Below, in pieces: positions 36,310 through 48,917 of a stretch of 64,000 nucleotides of DNA (its first letter is position 1; every line of letters starts with the position of its first letter). A program made the position numbers and the translations under genes. The notes under the pieces are model-generated. The model ran no database searches and had not been told where the DNA came from. It saw nothing but the letters and a program-made list of their open reading frames with translations. Source of the DNA: Margaritifera margaritifera (taxonomy: Eukaryota; Mollusca; Bivalvia; Unionida; Margaritiferidae); assembly GCA_029931535.1 (NCBI GenBank), contig JAQPZY010001695.1, positions 4,282,501 through 4,346,500 of the forward strand. Reading direction: 5' to 3'.

Positions 36310-36462
36310 TTACTTCTTGTCCAAAATTTTCAAAATTCTTCTTTGTATTTTCTGCATGAGGTTGCAAGTATCATATGCCGTTAATAGGTGTACGATATGC
36401 TGAGAATGTCACACTGGAAGGGTTAAAAACGTAGATTTGTGTTACTATTTTCCTGTCAGATA
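36310..36462 (+). pseudogene. 5' fragment of a C-type lectin pseudogene
   Basis: About 150 bp align with the start of the lectin at 61,174: signal peptide (AVNRCT-like junction), the CxxC region and the CYYFPV block. The start codon ATG reads ATT (36,326-36,328), the Arg codon before ECP is a TGA stop, and homology stops at about 36,462 where unrelated AT-rich DNA begins. About two thirds of the gene are missing. Confidence 0.85.
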
Positions 36463-36654
36463 ACTAACAAATTTAAAAATTAAAGGATAACCTCTTTTAA
36501 AATAATAATATTATTAAGGGTTTTTTCTTCTGAAATCTAAAATATTTATCGGGAAAATAATTTTCTTAGTACTAATGTTTTATGTTACTTATACCTAAAT
36601 GACTTTTAAGTATTTTTTGCAACATTCTATTTCTGCAAGGAACTGATCTAAACT

Positions 36655-39182
36655 TGACCCCATACTCCAAACATCTTCACCCCATACTCTAAATACTTTA
36701 AAAATCTTCATTCCATATTCTAAATACTCCAAATATATTCACCCCATATTCTAAATACTCTAAACATCTTCACCCCATACTCTAAATACTCCAAAAATAT
36801 TCACCCCATATTCTAAATACTCCAAAAATATTCACCCCATATTCTAAATACTCTAAACATCTTCACCCCATATTCTAACTACTCCAATCATCTTCACACC
36901 ATACTCCAAATATCTTCAGCCCATTCTCTAAATACTCTAAACATCTTCGCCCCATATTCTAAATACTCTAAACATCTTCAGCCCATTCTCTAAATACTCG
37001 AAACATCTTAACCCCATATCCTAAATACTCTAAACATCTTCATCCCATATTATAAATACTCTAAACATCTTCATCCAATATTCTAAATCCTCCAAACATC
37101 TTTACCCCATTCTCCAAATATCTTCAGCCCATTCTCTAAATACTCTAAACATCTTCACCCCATATTCTAAATACTCTAAACATCTTCACATCATACTCCA
37201 AATATCTTCACCCCATTCTCTAAATACTCTAAACATCTTCACCCCATATTCTAAATACTCCAAATATCTTCTCCCCATACTCTAAACATCTTCACCCCAT
37301 ACTCCAAACATCTTCACCCCATATTCTAAATACTCTAAATATTTTCACTCAATATTCTGAATACTCCAAATATCTTCACCCCATACTCCAAATATCTTCG
37401 ATCCATATTCTAAATACTCCAAACATCTTCACCCCATATTCGAAATACTCCAAACATCTTCAAGCCATACTCCAAACATCTTCACGCCATATTCTAAATA
37501 CTCCAAACATCTTCACGCCATATTCTAAATACTCCAAACATCTTCACGCCATATTCGAAATACTCCAAACATCTTCAAGCCATACTCCAAACATCTTCAC
37601 GCCATATTCTAAATACTCCAAACATCTTCACCCCATATTCGAAATACTCCAAACATCTTCAAGCCATACTCCAAACATCTTCACGCCATATTCTAAATAC
37701 TCCAAACATCTTCACGCCATATTCTAAATACTCCAAACATCTTCACGCCATATTCTAAATACTCCAAACATCTTCACGCCATATTCTAAATACTCCAAAC
37801 ATCTTCACGCCATATTCTAAATACTCCAAACATCTTCACGCCATATTCTAAATACTCTAAACATCATCACCTCATACTCCAAACATCTTCACGCCATATT
37901 CTAAATACTCTAAACATCTTCACGCCATATTCTAAATACTCTAAACATCTTCACGCCATATTCTAAATACTCCAAACATCTTCACCCCATATTCTAAATA
38001 CTCCAAACATCTTCACCCCATATTCTAAATACTCTAAACATCTTCACGCCATATTCTAAATACTCCAAACATCTTCACGCCATATTCTAAATACTCTAAA
38101 CATCTTCACGCCATATTCTAAATACTCTAAACATCTTCACCCCATATTCTAAATACTCTAAACATCTTCACCCCATATTCTAAATACTCCAAACATCTTC
38201 ACGCCATATTCTAAATACTCTAAACATCTTCACGCCATATTCTAAATACTCCAAACATCTTCACCCCATATTCTAAATACTCCAAACATCTTCACGCCAT
38301 ATTCTAAATACTCTAAACATCTTCACCCCATACTCCAAATATCTTCACCCCATATTCTAAATACTCCAAACATCTTCACCCCATATTCGAAATACTCTAA
38401 ACATCATCACCTCATACTCCAAACATCTTCACCCCATATTCTAAATACTCTAAACATCTTCACCCAGTACTCCAAATATCTTCACCCCATATTCTAAATA
38501 CTCTAAACATCTTCACCCCATATTCTAAATACTCTAAACATCATCACCCCATACTCCAAATATCTTCACCCCATATTCTAAATACTCTAAACATCTTCAC
38601 CCCATATTCTAAATACTCTAAACATCTTCACTTCATACTCCAAACATCTTCACCCCATATTCTAATACTCTAAATGTCTTCACCCAATATTCTAAATACT
38701 CTAAACATCTTCACCTCATACTCCAAACATCTTCACCCCATATTCTAAATACTCTAAACATCTTCACCTCATACTCCAAACATCTTCACCCCATACTCCA
38801 AATATCTTCACCCCATACTCCAAATATCTTCACCCCATACTCCAAACATCTTCACCCCATATTCTAAATACTCGCAACATCTTCACCCCATATTCTAAAT
38901 AATCTAAACATCTTCACTCCATATTCTAAATACTCCAAATATCTTCACCCCATACTCCAAACATCTTCACCCCATTCTCTAAATACTCTAAACATCTTCA
39001 CCTCATATTCTAAATACTCTAAACATCTTCACTACATATTCTAAATACTCCAAATATCTTCACCCCATATTCCAAACATCTTCACCGCATTCTCTAAATA
39101 CACTTAACATCTTCTCCCCATACTCGAATACTCTAAACATCTTCACCCCATATTCTAAATACTCCAAATATCTTCACCCCAT
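36655..39182 (+). repeat. 31/21-bp satellite array, about 2.5 kb
   Basis: The main unit is CCATATTCTAAATACTCCAA followed by ACATCTTCACG (31 bp). Interspersed short units CCATACTCCAAACATCTTCAC lack a 10-bp internal piece (21 bp). The long form is most regular between 37,480 and 38,330; both ends are more divergent. More than 80 units in total. Confidence 0.97.
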
Positions 39183-39515
39183 GCTCAAGTACACTTTTCT
39201 GCACAAATGGTTAAATAAAAAGATCTAATTACATAGAGAAAAATAACAGATGTCATGCTTTGCAAGCGAAAGGAAGAAGTATTATTTACACAAAGAGATA
39301 GTTGATATTTGAGAAAAAAAGACAAATATTTGAAATATAATCTCAAAACTAAAGCATAAATCAAAATGATCATCTAATTTTTTACAAAAAGTTTTCTAAT
39401 TTATTTTTATTCAAGCCGATAATTACTTCTGTATATTTTCTTTGTTTGGGGATCATTTTAGGATTAGTACAGCTATAAATAGTATTACAATAGTTACATG
39501 TATAGACATATTGTG
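39183..39515. other. Intergenic, nothing recognised
   Basis: AT-rich spacer. Confidence 0.5.
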
Positions 39516-39746
39516 TAACAACTCAAAATAATGTTAAGAAAAATAAATATGACCTCTATATTCTTTTGCTTAAGAAAATCATTTACTTTTCCCCCCAAAT
39601 CTTGTATAAATATACATTTGAAAAATAGATGCAGTAAAGTTTCTTTTGTCATATTTCAAAATTCACACAATGAGAAGGTTTGCATTTTTAAGAGAAAGGT
39701 ATTAATTGTTGATATTCGCATGATTTATCTAAACTGAAATTCTCTC

Positions 39747-40592
39747 AGTTTAGTGTCTAGTGTATATTTGAAAGGTTTAGTGTCTGGTGTACATTTGAAA
39801 GGTTGAGTGTCTGGTGTACATTTGGAAGGTTTAGTGTCTAGTGTATATTTGAAAGGTTTAGTGTCTGGTGTATATTTGAAGGGTTTGGTGTCTGGTGTAT
39901 ATTTGAAAGGTTTAGTGTCTGGTGTACATTTGGAAGGTTTAGTGTCTAGTGTATATTTGAAAGGTTTAGTGTCTGGTGTACATTTGAAAGGTTTAGTGTC
40001 TGGTGTACATTTGAAAGGTTTAGTGTCTAGTGTATATTTGAAAGGTTTAGTGTCTGGTGTACATTTGGAAGGTTTAGTGTCTAGTGTATATTTGAAAGGT
40101 TTAGTGTCTGGTGTACATTTGAAAGGTTTAGTGTCTGGTGTACATTTGAAAGGTTTAGTGTCTGGTGAATATTTGAAAGGTTTAGTGTCTAGTGTACATT
40201 TGAAACGTTTAGTGTCTGGTGTACATTTGAAAACATAAAGGTTAAACTGTTTTTAAAGGAAACTTCTACAAATATCTATTGCAGTTTTTTAAAATATCAT
40301 TCTGCTTTCTCTTTGTATTATGTATTAATTCTTCATTTAAAAAAATAAAAAATAAACGGAAAAAATACTCTGGCACACTTTAAGTCGTGATTATTTTGGA
40401 AAGGTTTAGTGTCTGGTTTACATTTGGAAGGTTTAGTGTCTAGTGTATATTTGAAAGGTTAAGTGTCTGATGTATATTTGAAAGGTTTAGTGTCTGGTGT
40501 ACATTTGGAAGGTTTAGTGTCTAGTGTATATTTGAAAGGTTTAGTGTCTTGTGTATATTTGAAGGGTTTAGTGTCTGGTGTACATTTGAAAG
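39747..40592 (+). repeat. 27-bp minisatellite in two arrays
   Basis: Unit TTTAGTGTCTGGTGTACATT followed by TGAAAGG, 27 bp. About 18 units at 39,747-40,233 and seven at 40,404-40,592, separated by about 167 bp of unique DNA that is itself repeated after the second array (40,594-40,762). The 143-codon frame here is the array (nine-residue repeat LVSGVHLKG), not a gene. Confidence 0.97.
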
Positions 40593-40872
40593 CACAAAGG
40601 TTAAACTGTTTTTATAGGAACCTTCTACAAATATCTATTGCAGATTTTTAAAAATATGTTTCTGGTTTCTCTTTGTATTATGTATAAATTCTTCATTTAA
40701 AAAAATAAAAAATAAACGGAAAATATACTCTGGCACACTTTAAGTCGTGATTATTTTGGAAAGTCAGATCGTATATTTATTGTACAAGATTTGTCTCTTT
40801 TTTCAGAAATTCATGGAGAATTGCCAAGTCATAATCTTTATACATGCTTCAAACCGAACACTCATTTATATT

Positions 40873-40875
<3 letters not shown>

Positions 40876-40943
<68 letters not shown>
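40876..40943 (+). repeat. AT dinucleotide microsatellite
   Basis: About 34 AT units. Confidence 0.95.
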
Positions 40944-40945
<2 letters not shown>

Positions 40946-41356
40946 TGATGCCTAGAATACCATGAGAAAAACAAAACGAAAATCCTTTGCAAACTCTCTT
41001 TTGATTGAGTAAGATTTAGTTTGGAAAAAAGTGGAGTCACCTTCTAAAGCAAGGGAGATCATTCTGGTGACTGTTTCAATAAAATGCAGAAAGTTGTATA
41101 ATTTCTCACCTAACTGATAAACTCCATGATATCAGATTATACTGTTATGGTGCCGACTTGATTATACAATGTTTGTATGCGGAGGAAGTCATCATACAAT
41201 TTTTAAAAAAATGATTTTGTTCGAATTCAAAATTCAATTTTTTTTTTAAATATTGGAGGATATTACAATAATTTGATGAAAACAATATTGTGATATTAAA
41301 ATAATTTGAAACATTTGTTTGATCCTGGGCCAAGTTATAGTAATCTTCAATTTTGG

Positions 41357-41512
41357 CAGTAGCGTACTAAGAAGGGGGGGGGGACGGGGCGGTTGCCCCG
41401 GGCGCCAGAGGTCTTGGGGCGCAAAACAGCTGATAAAAATTAGGGCCTTGTATTCCGGCCCTTTGGGCAATAATAGTCACCCCGGGCACCATTTACCCTT
41501 AGTACGCCACTG
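41357..41512. mobile_element. hAT-like MITE, 156 bp, with an empty paralogous site
   Basis: Left end CAGTAGCGTACTAAG, right end in reverse complement CAGTGGCGTACTAAG. Flanks AATTTTGG (41,349-41,356) and AATTTGGG (41,513-41,520) are an 8-bp target duplication with one mismatch. The paralogous site near 21,365 reads CTTTAATTTGGGTGA without the element. The interior is strongly G+C rich and non-coding. Confidence 0.9.
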
Positions 41513-41524
41513 AATTTGGGTGAG

Positions 41525-41615
41525 ATTAAATTATTGTGACGACAGCTAATTAGTCTTAAATTATTGTGACGACAGCTAATTAATCTTAAATTATTGTGAC
41601 GACAGCTAATTAGTA
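41525..41615 (+). repeat. 30-bp tandem repeat, three units
   Basis: Three units of TTAAATTATTGTGACGACAG followed by CTAATTAGTC. Confidence 0.95.
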
Positions 41616-42252
41616 TTATCTAAGGAGTGAACTGCACATATTTGCCTTATTTTCTCGTCATGTGAAGCATACATTATCATCGGAGAGACTACCAAATTCA
41701 GACTCTAAAACTTTGACCAAAATAAGTGGGGAGAAAATCTTAACCCCTGAAGCTAATTAAGAAATTCTGTATTAATTGCATATAACTTGGTTCGTCTTTC
41801 AGTAAAGAAGAAAAATTCTTCCTCTCCCTAAAGGCAACAGAAGTATTTAAATTGTATATCTTTCAGATTTCACGTGGTCAAGGATGATGTCAGTTGTTTT
41901 GTTTTTTACATGTTACCATCCTCTGTGATATATAAATAGTTCTTATAATCTTTTTTAAAAATTTGTTCTTCTACAGCTGCAATACGGTATTTCAGCAAGA
42001 AAAAAAAAAAAAACAATAAAGAAGACAAAATTAAAAATCGGCCTAAAAACGGGTAAACTACATATCTATATTATGCTGTCATCAGCCCAACAAAGTTGTG
42101 TAAAAAAAAATTCAAACAAGTTATTTATCGTGCCTATCACGCAGAGGACCAGTGTGATTTGCCCTAATTCCAGGATGGGAACAAATTACTGACGCAATGC
42201 GCGGCGAAAAATCAACGCTATCATCAAAATGTGCAAAAGACTTAAAATAAAG

Positions 42253-42336
<84 letters not shown>

Positions 42337-43104
42337 CTTCATTTTCAGTCATTATTCTTTACTCAGACAAAATGTTGGAAGATAAATACATTTCAAAGTT
42401 TGGTGTGTAACATGTACTAATGCTAACTAATTTAAGCTGGAAGTTTAAGGCATGACTGGCATTGGATGGACATATATGTTTCATATTGTAGTGGTCCAGG
42501 AGTTAAAGCGGTAAGTTTATTAATACAATGAATACATAAGAGATCTCAATGATCTAAATAACATTTCCTTCATCAATATCAATCTGGTTTAATTAATTAT
42601 TTATTAAATTACTGTTCAACTAAATGTTCTCCCCACCCCCATTTCCAGATCTGTTCTTTTTGGTTATCACACAATAACTTTAGTTTTGGACCATGTACCT
42701 TGACATAACTTTTCTATAATAAATTACTTGCCCTTGAAAAAGAGAAAACGACCTACTGATATAGGGCTCAACATTTCAAATGTCCAGGCCAAGAGAAGGA
42801 AGATGCTTTTTGCATTGACTTTGCTGATTTTTTTTAAAAGCACAGTGCATAGGAATAAAATAATGTGTATGCTTCGTGTTCTTGTTTCATAATGTTACGA
42901 GTTAATAATCATTTTCATAAAACTTTAAGAAGTGATTCAGTCAAGCCTTGGATCATGAACAGGATATTTATTTGTATAATGTGTTTTCTCCTTTGAATTT
43001 AAAAAGATATATAAATATAAATAAGAGAAGAAACTATAGGAAAGGAAGGCACATTACACAAGCCCATCTATAGAGTTTAATAATAATAATAATAATAATA
43101 ATAT

Positions 43105-43140
<36 letters not shown>

Positions 43141-44804
43141 TTCAGATGCTCTCAAGTATTTCCCAAGGGAACTACATATATATCTCGATCCCGTCTCTCC
43201 CGATATCGTCGCAAGCCACGGGCGATAATCCGCTAGGCACCTTTATCACCCGTGGCTGCCTCTGCTGAGATTTCCTCGTTTTGAATAAGTGTGCATAAAC
43301 AAAAATACGTCATCAACAACATCATGTAACAATCGCCTCCACATCAATGAAAGTGCCCGTTTTATTGATCGATAAGTGACTGTCCTTGGAAAAGGAACTT
43401 AATTGGCTCCATTCAAACAGCGTGAAAGGCCATGTTAGCTCACAATGGCGAGAAAAATTTATTCGCGCTGGCAGTGATTGGTTAAGCAGGTTTATGCATA
43501 TTCATGAGAAATATCGACTATATTTTTTGTTCTATTAAAGTAAAACTAAATTAAGTCATTGTCAGGGACATTTATAATTCAAATTGTTTGCAATTTAGGC
43601 CACTCGTGCTACATAAAAAAGCGCTGGCTTGGTTTTGTAGTATATATAGGATAAGAAAAAATTACAACGGTACGATTTCTTTTATTCCTTTTCGAAGAAA
43701 TATGAGCCTAAGAAGTATATGAACTTGATAAATCTTGTCTTCCACTACATTTTCAACTGTACATCAATCGTATTGCCTGAAATACATAGTTTCTTCATCA
43801 TAAGTTACTCATGGTTAAAGAATTCTGATACATTTTTAAAAAAATTAATTGACAAGGAATGAATGTGGGCGAATGTTCCTCGTTGTATACAAATTTAAAT
43901 TTAAATGTTTCTCTTCCTAGCAATATTTAAAGCAATGTAACATATTCTTTTTTAATATTGCACAATCATATGGGTTATTTTCAGATTTTCCAACTGTGGA
44001 TTAAATTACATAACTTTCATTAGTGATTTTGTATTCTTGCAAGTTTAAATACTTGATGGATAGAGAGATGGAGAGATGGACATATAAAAGGTTTGGAACT
44101 GTTCTTATACTGTTTTGTGTTAGTTAAAATTCAAAGATCTAATGCTTTGTTTTTTTTTGTTTTTTTTTTGGTAAAATACTTTCAGCCTTTTTCAAGACAA
44201 CCCCACTCCTAAATGTACAGATTATGTTATAGGTAAGGACAAACAAGAAATAGATGGGGTTCACACATACCATATCTTTTATTGTTATAAAGCCAATTGA
44301 TTCTATTTCCTCAATGATAATCAAGATATTATTAGACACATAATAAATTGTAAATGATAAATTGCTACATGATGATAATCATATTTCTGTATTAGGTAAG
44401 TGAAGAGGTTTAATATACTTTGTTTTCTTTCTATTTCCTTGATAAACCGATCTGGCTACAGTATGTACGCCATAAATCAGCGTTATGGGGGTGTGAACTA
44501 AACTAATTTAGTAACAAACTGTTTTAATTATTTTGGAATATATTTAATCAGCTAATGAAATAAGTCCAGCTATTGTATTTGTTTTCTGACCAACTGCATA
44601 AATTAAATGTATACTGTGGACCACTAGGGACACTTTTTTCTAATAATTAAGATTATTGTCCACGAATTACTGGAAACATTTTACAACCAGCTTCAGGTGT
44701 TCAAAAGAGCGTGTGTTCTGTAGAACTAATATAATTCTTTGTAAAAGAAGAACTAGTTAAGCCGTCCAGTTGTATGTAGTCCATTCACAAATAAGCATTT
44801 ATCA
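41616..44804. other. Intergenic with microsatellites, no gene seen
   Basis: Contains an AT tract (42,257-42,332) whose flanks AAGTAATTATATA/TATATAATTACTT are also inverted, and AAT tracts (43,078-43,141). A hairpin lies at 43,214-43,257. The region 43,190-43,560 is less AT-rich than its surroundings, with a run near 43,440-43,500 containing GCAGTGATTGGTTAAGCAGG that may be an old repeat. No gene is supported. Confidence 0.6.
43214..43257. repeat. 15-bp inverted repeat (hairpin)
   Basis: AGCCACGGGCGATAA pairs with TTATCACCCGTGGCT across a 14-bp loop, with one mismatch. GC-rich stem in AT-rich DNA. A CTGA follows about 10 bases later, a layout that also occurs at Helitron 3' ends, but no other Helitron evidence is seen. 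Confidence 0.7.
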
Positions 44805-44812
44805 ATCCATCT

Positions 44813-44951
44813 CACTGGCGTAGCAACCTTCCAAGCGACCCCGCAGTAGTTGGGGGGGGGGGGGGCGGGGGGGGGGGCGAAATTCCCTTCAAACAACTTT
44901 TTTATTAAGGGCGGAGGGGGTGGCGGGCTAGAATTTCTTGCTTCGCCACTG
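44813..44951. mobile_element. hAT-like MITE, 139 bp
   Basis: Left end CACTGGCGTAGCAAC, right end in reverse complement CAGTGGCGAAGCAAG. Flanks ATCCATCT (44,805-44,812) and ATCCATCC (44,952-44,959) match at seven of eight bases. The interior has a long G run (44,850-44,877). Confidence 0.85.
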
Positions 44952-45007
44952 ATCCATCCGTCTGTTTCTATTTGTCTGTCTTATTTTCTCTCGATTATAC
45001 AATCAGT

Positions 45008-45048
<41 letters not shown>
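45008..45048 (+). repeat. GT dinucleotide microsatellite
   Basis: About 20 GT units. Confidence 0.95.
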
Positions 45049-45399
45049 ATTAGGTGTGTTGATTAAACTCTGGGTATTATATATATAAATAGACTACGTA
45101 AACAATCTGACGCCTTTTTAAAAACAAATTATCAGAAATTCTTCTTGATGGATTTGTAAACCAAAATGTGGTTTGATAACTTGAATATCAAAATTTATTT
45201 TGATCTCCGGCAAATCCAAATAAATTCCCTATTGCAGTTCACAGAGGTGTTTGTTTAGATCTCAGATTGCAATTCGGCTAAGGCTCTATAAATATACTGT
45301 AAGGGACTGACTCGAGTGGAGGGGAGGCGGAAGGGGATTCCATATTCCACCACCCACTACCCCCCGAAAATTAAATTTTTCGGTCTCTAACACGCCAGG

Positions 45400-45865
45400 A
45401 GTCTGACAGAACCTCATTACCGAGCAAATAAACAATGTCGAACACCTGCGTCAGGCTGGCTTGAGGTCTCTGTGTAACCCCTCTTTCCAAGTACCTCACG
45501 ACAACAGTCGTTGTCAATTGAAGGGTTCGTAAACGCGCAAAATCACACACAAGTTTCCTCTAATCAAACTAATGACCGCGTATTCGCGAGATCTAATTTC
45601 ACACTTGCATCGTTGTTCTTACTTCACATTCATGTCATTTATCAATACGCTTATCAAAGCCTACGATCGGTATTTCATGCCACGTACTACAAAACACGAC
45701 CCAAACGCCTAATACACAGAATTATACCTATCTCAAATTACTAACACTTAAATAGTGAGAATATCCTGAGAATCCCTTATATTAAGAAATGATGGGCCAA
45801 TTTACGGAACTAATCCGAGTTACCATAAAGTTTCGTGAATACTGTACATTATGATGTCTGTTCCT
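45400..45865 (-). repeat. Inverted copy of part of the 32.2-35.5 kb segment
   Basis: In reverse complement this stretch matches about 32,515-32,965 (ACGAAACTTTATGGTA, TTTGGGTCGTGTT, TTGATTAGAGGAAA, GACAACGACTGT and CTGACGCAGGTGTT in order). It shows a dispersed family. The 77-codon frame inside is not conserved as an open frame in the other copy. Confidence 0.85.
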
Positions 45866-46225
45866 GTTAATTGGCTAATTACTCGGAGAGGGTAGAGGGG
45901 TTGGGGTATATCTGCGTAAAAATGTCATGCTATGATGCTGTGGATGCAATATCCTTCATCGTGCTGAACACACGGATGTGGAAGGTTTATATTCCAGTGG
46001 TTAAGCGGTTATTTACTTTCGGTCACAAAAGTTCCCCTAGGAACAAGTCAGCGTAACAGCGTAACAAACTTCCATCTGCTGCAATCGAACCCTATTCCAT
46101 TCTCATCAAATCAGGTGAATAGTGTAATCCCTAAGCATTATGAAATATAATGTTAAATATATAAATACTTTAGGTTCTTGTACCACACCTAATTCACGGG
46201 AATATCTTTTGTAGAATGTTGTGTA
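45866..46225. other. Intergenic, nothing certain
   Basis: Contains a possible tRNA-like fragment (GTGGTTAAGCGG near 46,000 and GGGTTCGATTGC on the minus strand near 46,090), but the two boxes are on opposite strands, so I do not call a SINE. Confidence 0.4.
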
Positions 46226-46497
46226 ATAAAGAAATGTTGAGTTTTATGTAATAACGAAATGTGGAGTTTTATGTAATAAAGAAATATAGAGTTTTAGGTA
46301 ATAAAGAAATGTGAAGTTTTATGCAATAAAGAAATATTGAGTTTTACGTAATAAAGAAATATGGAGTTGTATGCAATAAAGAAATATGGAGTTGTATGCA
46401 ATAAAGAAATGTGGAGTTGTATGCAATAAAGAAATGTGAAGTTGTATGTAATAAAGAAGTATACAGTTTTATGTAATAAAGAAATGTGGAGTTTTTA
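46226..46497 (+). repeat. 25-bp minisatellite, about 11 units
   Basis: Unit AATAAAGAAATGTGGAGTTT followed by TATGT, 25 bp. Each unit contains AATAAA, so the array offers about 11 polyadenylation-signal-like hexamers. Confidence 0.97.
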
Positions 46498-48541
46498 GGT
46501 ATCATGTACTTTGCTTATTAAATAATGTGTATTTATTATCATTATTCGCCATTTTGTTAGATCACCAGTCCAGTGAATACCACCTCCTTGGTGAGAACCG
46601 AAAAAAACATAATAAATGTTTTGCGACATGATTACAAATTACTGAGTCCAGTACATTCGGAATTCTAAATCAAGTGCCACCACCTGAACTGTGTGACGGA
46701 ACTGGATTCAGCAGTATGCGGTCAAACTAACGCAAATTTTAATTACAGAAACTCGAAATTCTGAGGTGATAATTCCGCATATTCGGCGATAGCGAGAGAG
46801 AAATGGAGATTAGAGCTGTTTGCGTCTAGTATCTTTTATCGCAAAATATGTATCATGATCGGGTATTCGAAGAGCGATTCACGCTTTCGAGGCTAGCATA
46901 CGCGATCTAGAGAGAACTCGTGTGACTAAAGCCAACTTCGACTTGCTGTCTCGAGATTGCGTATTCGAGCTTCAAGAACGCGCATTCCTATTTTTTTTTC
47001 CAATACGTTATCGTGTAATTTTAACGACTATTTGTATTGGCTCACTCAAGGGCGTGTGTTCGAGCTTTGAGAACGCGCATTTATTGTGTATAGAATATAT
47101 GATCATGTGATTCAGAAGTCTTTTCCTATTGACTCTCTCGAGATCGCGTATTCGAGCTTTGAATTAGCTTATTCGAGCTGCAAGATTGCGAAACTTTTCA
47201 TGTTATAGCCCTTTTGGCCTACGAGGACGTTCAATCGCTCGAAAAGGGATTATTGAAAACTCCATTGCACGTAATGGAGAGCTCGATTAAGTAAATTACA
47301 GATGTGATTGAAAAGTATCTTCTGATTGGCTGTCTCAAGTTAGGGTAATAGCCCTTATGGCTTGCCATAGACTAGGGATGTTAGCGTCATATTAACTTGG
47401 AACTGACCAATCAAATTCGACGGATTTTTTCTGTAGTGTGACAAACATGCATACATAGAGATAGTGACATGGATACAGATAACGATAGCTAATTAAAGGT
47501 AGGTAAACCGGTAACTGTGTAGTAGTAGTAATGCTGTTTTTAATGAGGGTAGCTCAATTAGAGTACAACATGATCTACTTACTAAATATTCATCTACATA
47601 CTAACAATATATATGTATGTGTATGGAAAAAAGTTCACACTATTGAACAAAGTAACAATTAAATGTTATGTCTCTACATTACTCTGAAATATCAACCATT
47701 TTTAACACACTTAAAACACCGATGTGAATGCACAAAGGCAAAACTGTTGATAAAGAAACAGGAATTTTACAACAATATAATGACTTGTAGAAATCGTTCA
47801 AAATCAAGCTTCAAATATTGTAGATATTTTTCCTTACAACTTTCAACAGAAGTGGCTGATGTGACTGATGAAGTCAAAAAATGTAACATCCTTACTACAT
47901 GTAACATCCTTACTACAGCTAAATTGTTCAGCATTGGGTTTTGCAAGTTTAATGGGGCCATGTGAGGTTGACCGTAAACCCAAGGGCCCACGATTTTCAT
48001 CAAATAGTTCTTTTTGTAACCTGACATTAAATTTATACATTTGTGTGTACACCTTTTGAAAGTGTATTCTGTCATTTATTAGTAGGGAAGTAGGTATGCA
48101 TATCTTTTCGCTGTATGTAACCTTAAAAACACACACAAGAAAAGATATTATCGATATCCGAATAACATGACAAATATTTATCTGAAAAAATTACCACCTT
48201 TATAAAATAGACAATTTTCTTACATAGATGTATTCTTACGCACTTGCTTTGACAATGGAAAAAATGACCAGTAATATTACCCATAGGGAAAAACCAGCAA
48301 TGTTGTTGAAATGTACTTAAAGACCCGTTTGTAACGCTACTCGAACCAATGATTCATGAGCTGATTGGGTATGAAAACATAGATCTGAAGTCAATTTAGA
48401 GGCATAAATTATCATTGATCATGTCTGGATCAGCATGAAGGACAGTGCCAGGGAAAGTTGATCTCTGCATATTCGTCAAGTTATTGGATATTCATTCATA
48501 AAATCGGATTATTACACGACAACGTCGATATGACGTTATTT
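46498..48541. other. Intergenic with weak TTCGAGCTT repeats
   Basis: At about 46,860-47,190 the motif GCGTATTCGAGCTT plus AAGAACGCGCATT recurs about every 90 bp, degenerate. An 18-bp unit (ATGTAACATCCTTACTAC) is doubled at 47,880-47,918. No gene is supported; overlapping frames near 47,660-48,140 on both strands have no domain. Confidence 0.55.
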
Positions 48542-48547
48542 GGCGGC
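48542..48547 (+). repeat. Left target-site duplication of the Polinton
   Basis: GGCGGC immediately before the AGTAGTAATGC terminus. The identical hexamer follows the right terminus at 57,620-57,625. Six bases is the characteristic Polinton/Maverick duplication length. Confidence 0.9.
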
Positions 48548-48862
48548 AGTAGTAATGCAACTGTGGGGGTAAGAAAACACTATTGGCATTTTCTATGATC
48601 ACTCGTCCTCGACCTGGTAAAATGCCAATAGTGTTTTGACCCCGCCCACATTTGCATTACTACCTACAGTTATAATTTGCTTTTTTGCCAGCTTCGCGGA
48701 AATATTTGGCACAGGAGTTACCTCTCCTTGCTTGCTGAAATATTTGAAACAGGCGTACATGAGCTACCTCCCTTGCTGGCGTACATGAGTTACTTCCCTT
48801 TACTGTAATCTATTTTTAGTAACAGTCAAATATGCAAATTTGCTTGTCAATGTAATATAGTA

Positions 48863-48917
<55 letters not shown>

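Larger units (their letters stand above)
35560..36470 (+). repeat. Partial third copy of the lectin-bearing duplication
   Basis: Homologous to about 26,350-27,450 and 60,280-61,310: GTTGACTGTAAAACTTTAAGC, the TCTAG-type block, GGTAGACTT, CCTGACATTTCACCTCGTA and the AC/AT microsatellite occur in order. It starts just after the second direct repeat of the 32,228-35,552 segment and ends in a truncated lectin. Confidence 0.85.
39516..41600 (+). repeat. Duplicated segment, copy 2 (pair with 20,470-21,420)
   Basis: Same order and orientation as 20,470-21,420 but about twice as long because a 27-bp unit has expanded and a 167-bp stretch has been duplicated. It also carries an AT tract (40,876-40,943), a MITE (41,357-41,512) and a 30-bp triplet repeat after it. 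Confidence 0.9.

Noticed and set aside
39807..40238. A 143-codon frame
   Set aside because: It is the 27-bp minisatellite, whose unit is nine codons long; the paralogue has a single unit and no frame.
45511..45744. A 77-codon frame
   Set aside because: It lies in a dispersed repeat whose other copy (about 32,600-32,850) does not keep the frame.
47663..48136. A 100-codon frame and two minus-strand frames
   Set aside because: Overlapping frames on both strands with no domain, crossing an 18-bp direct repeat; no promoter or splice context.
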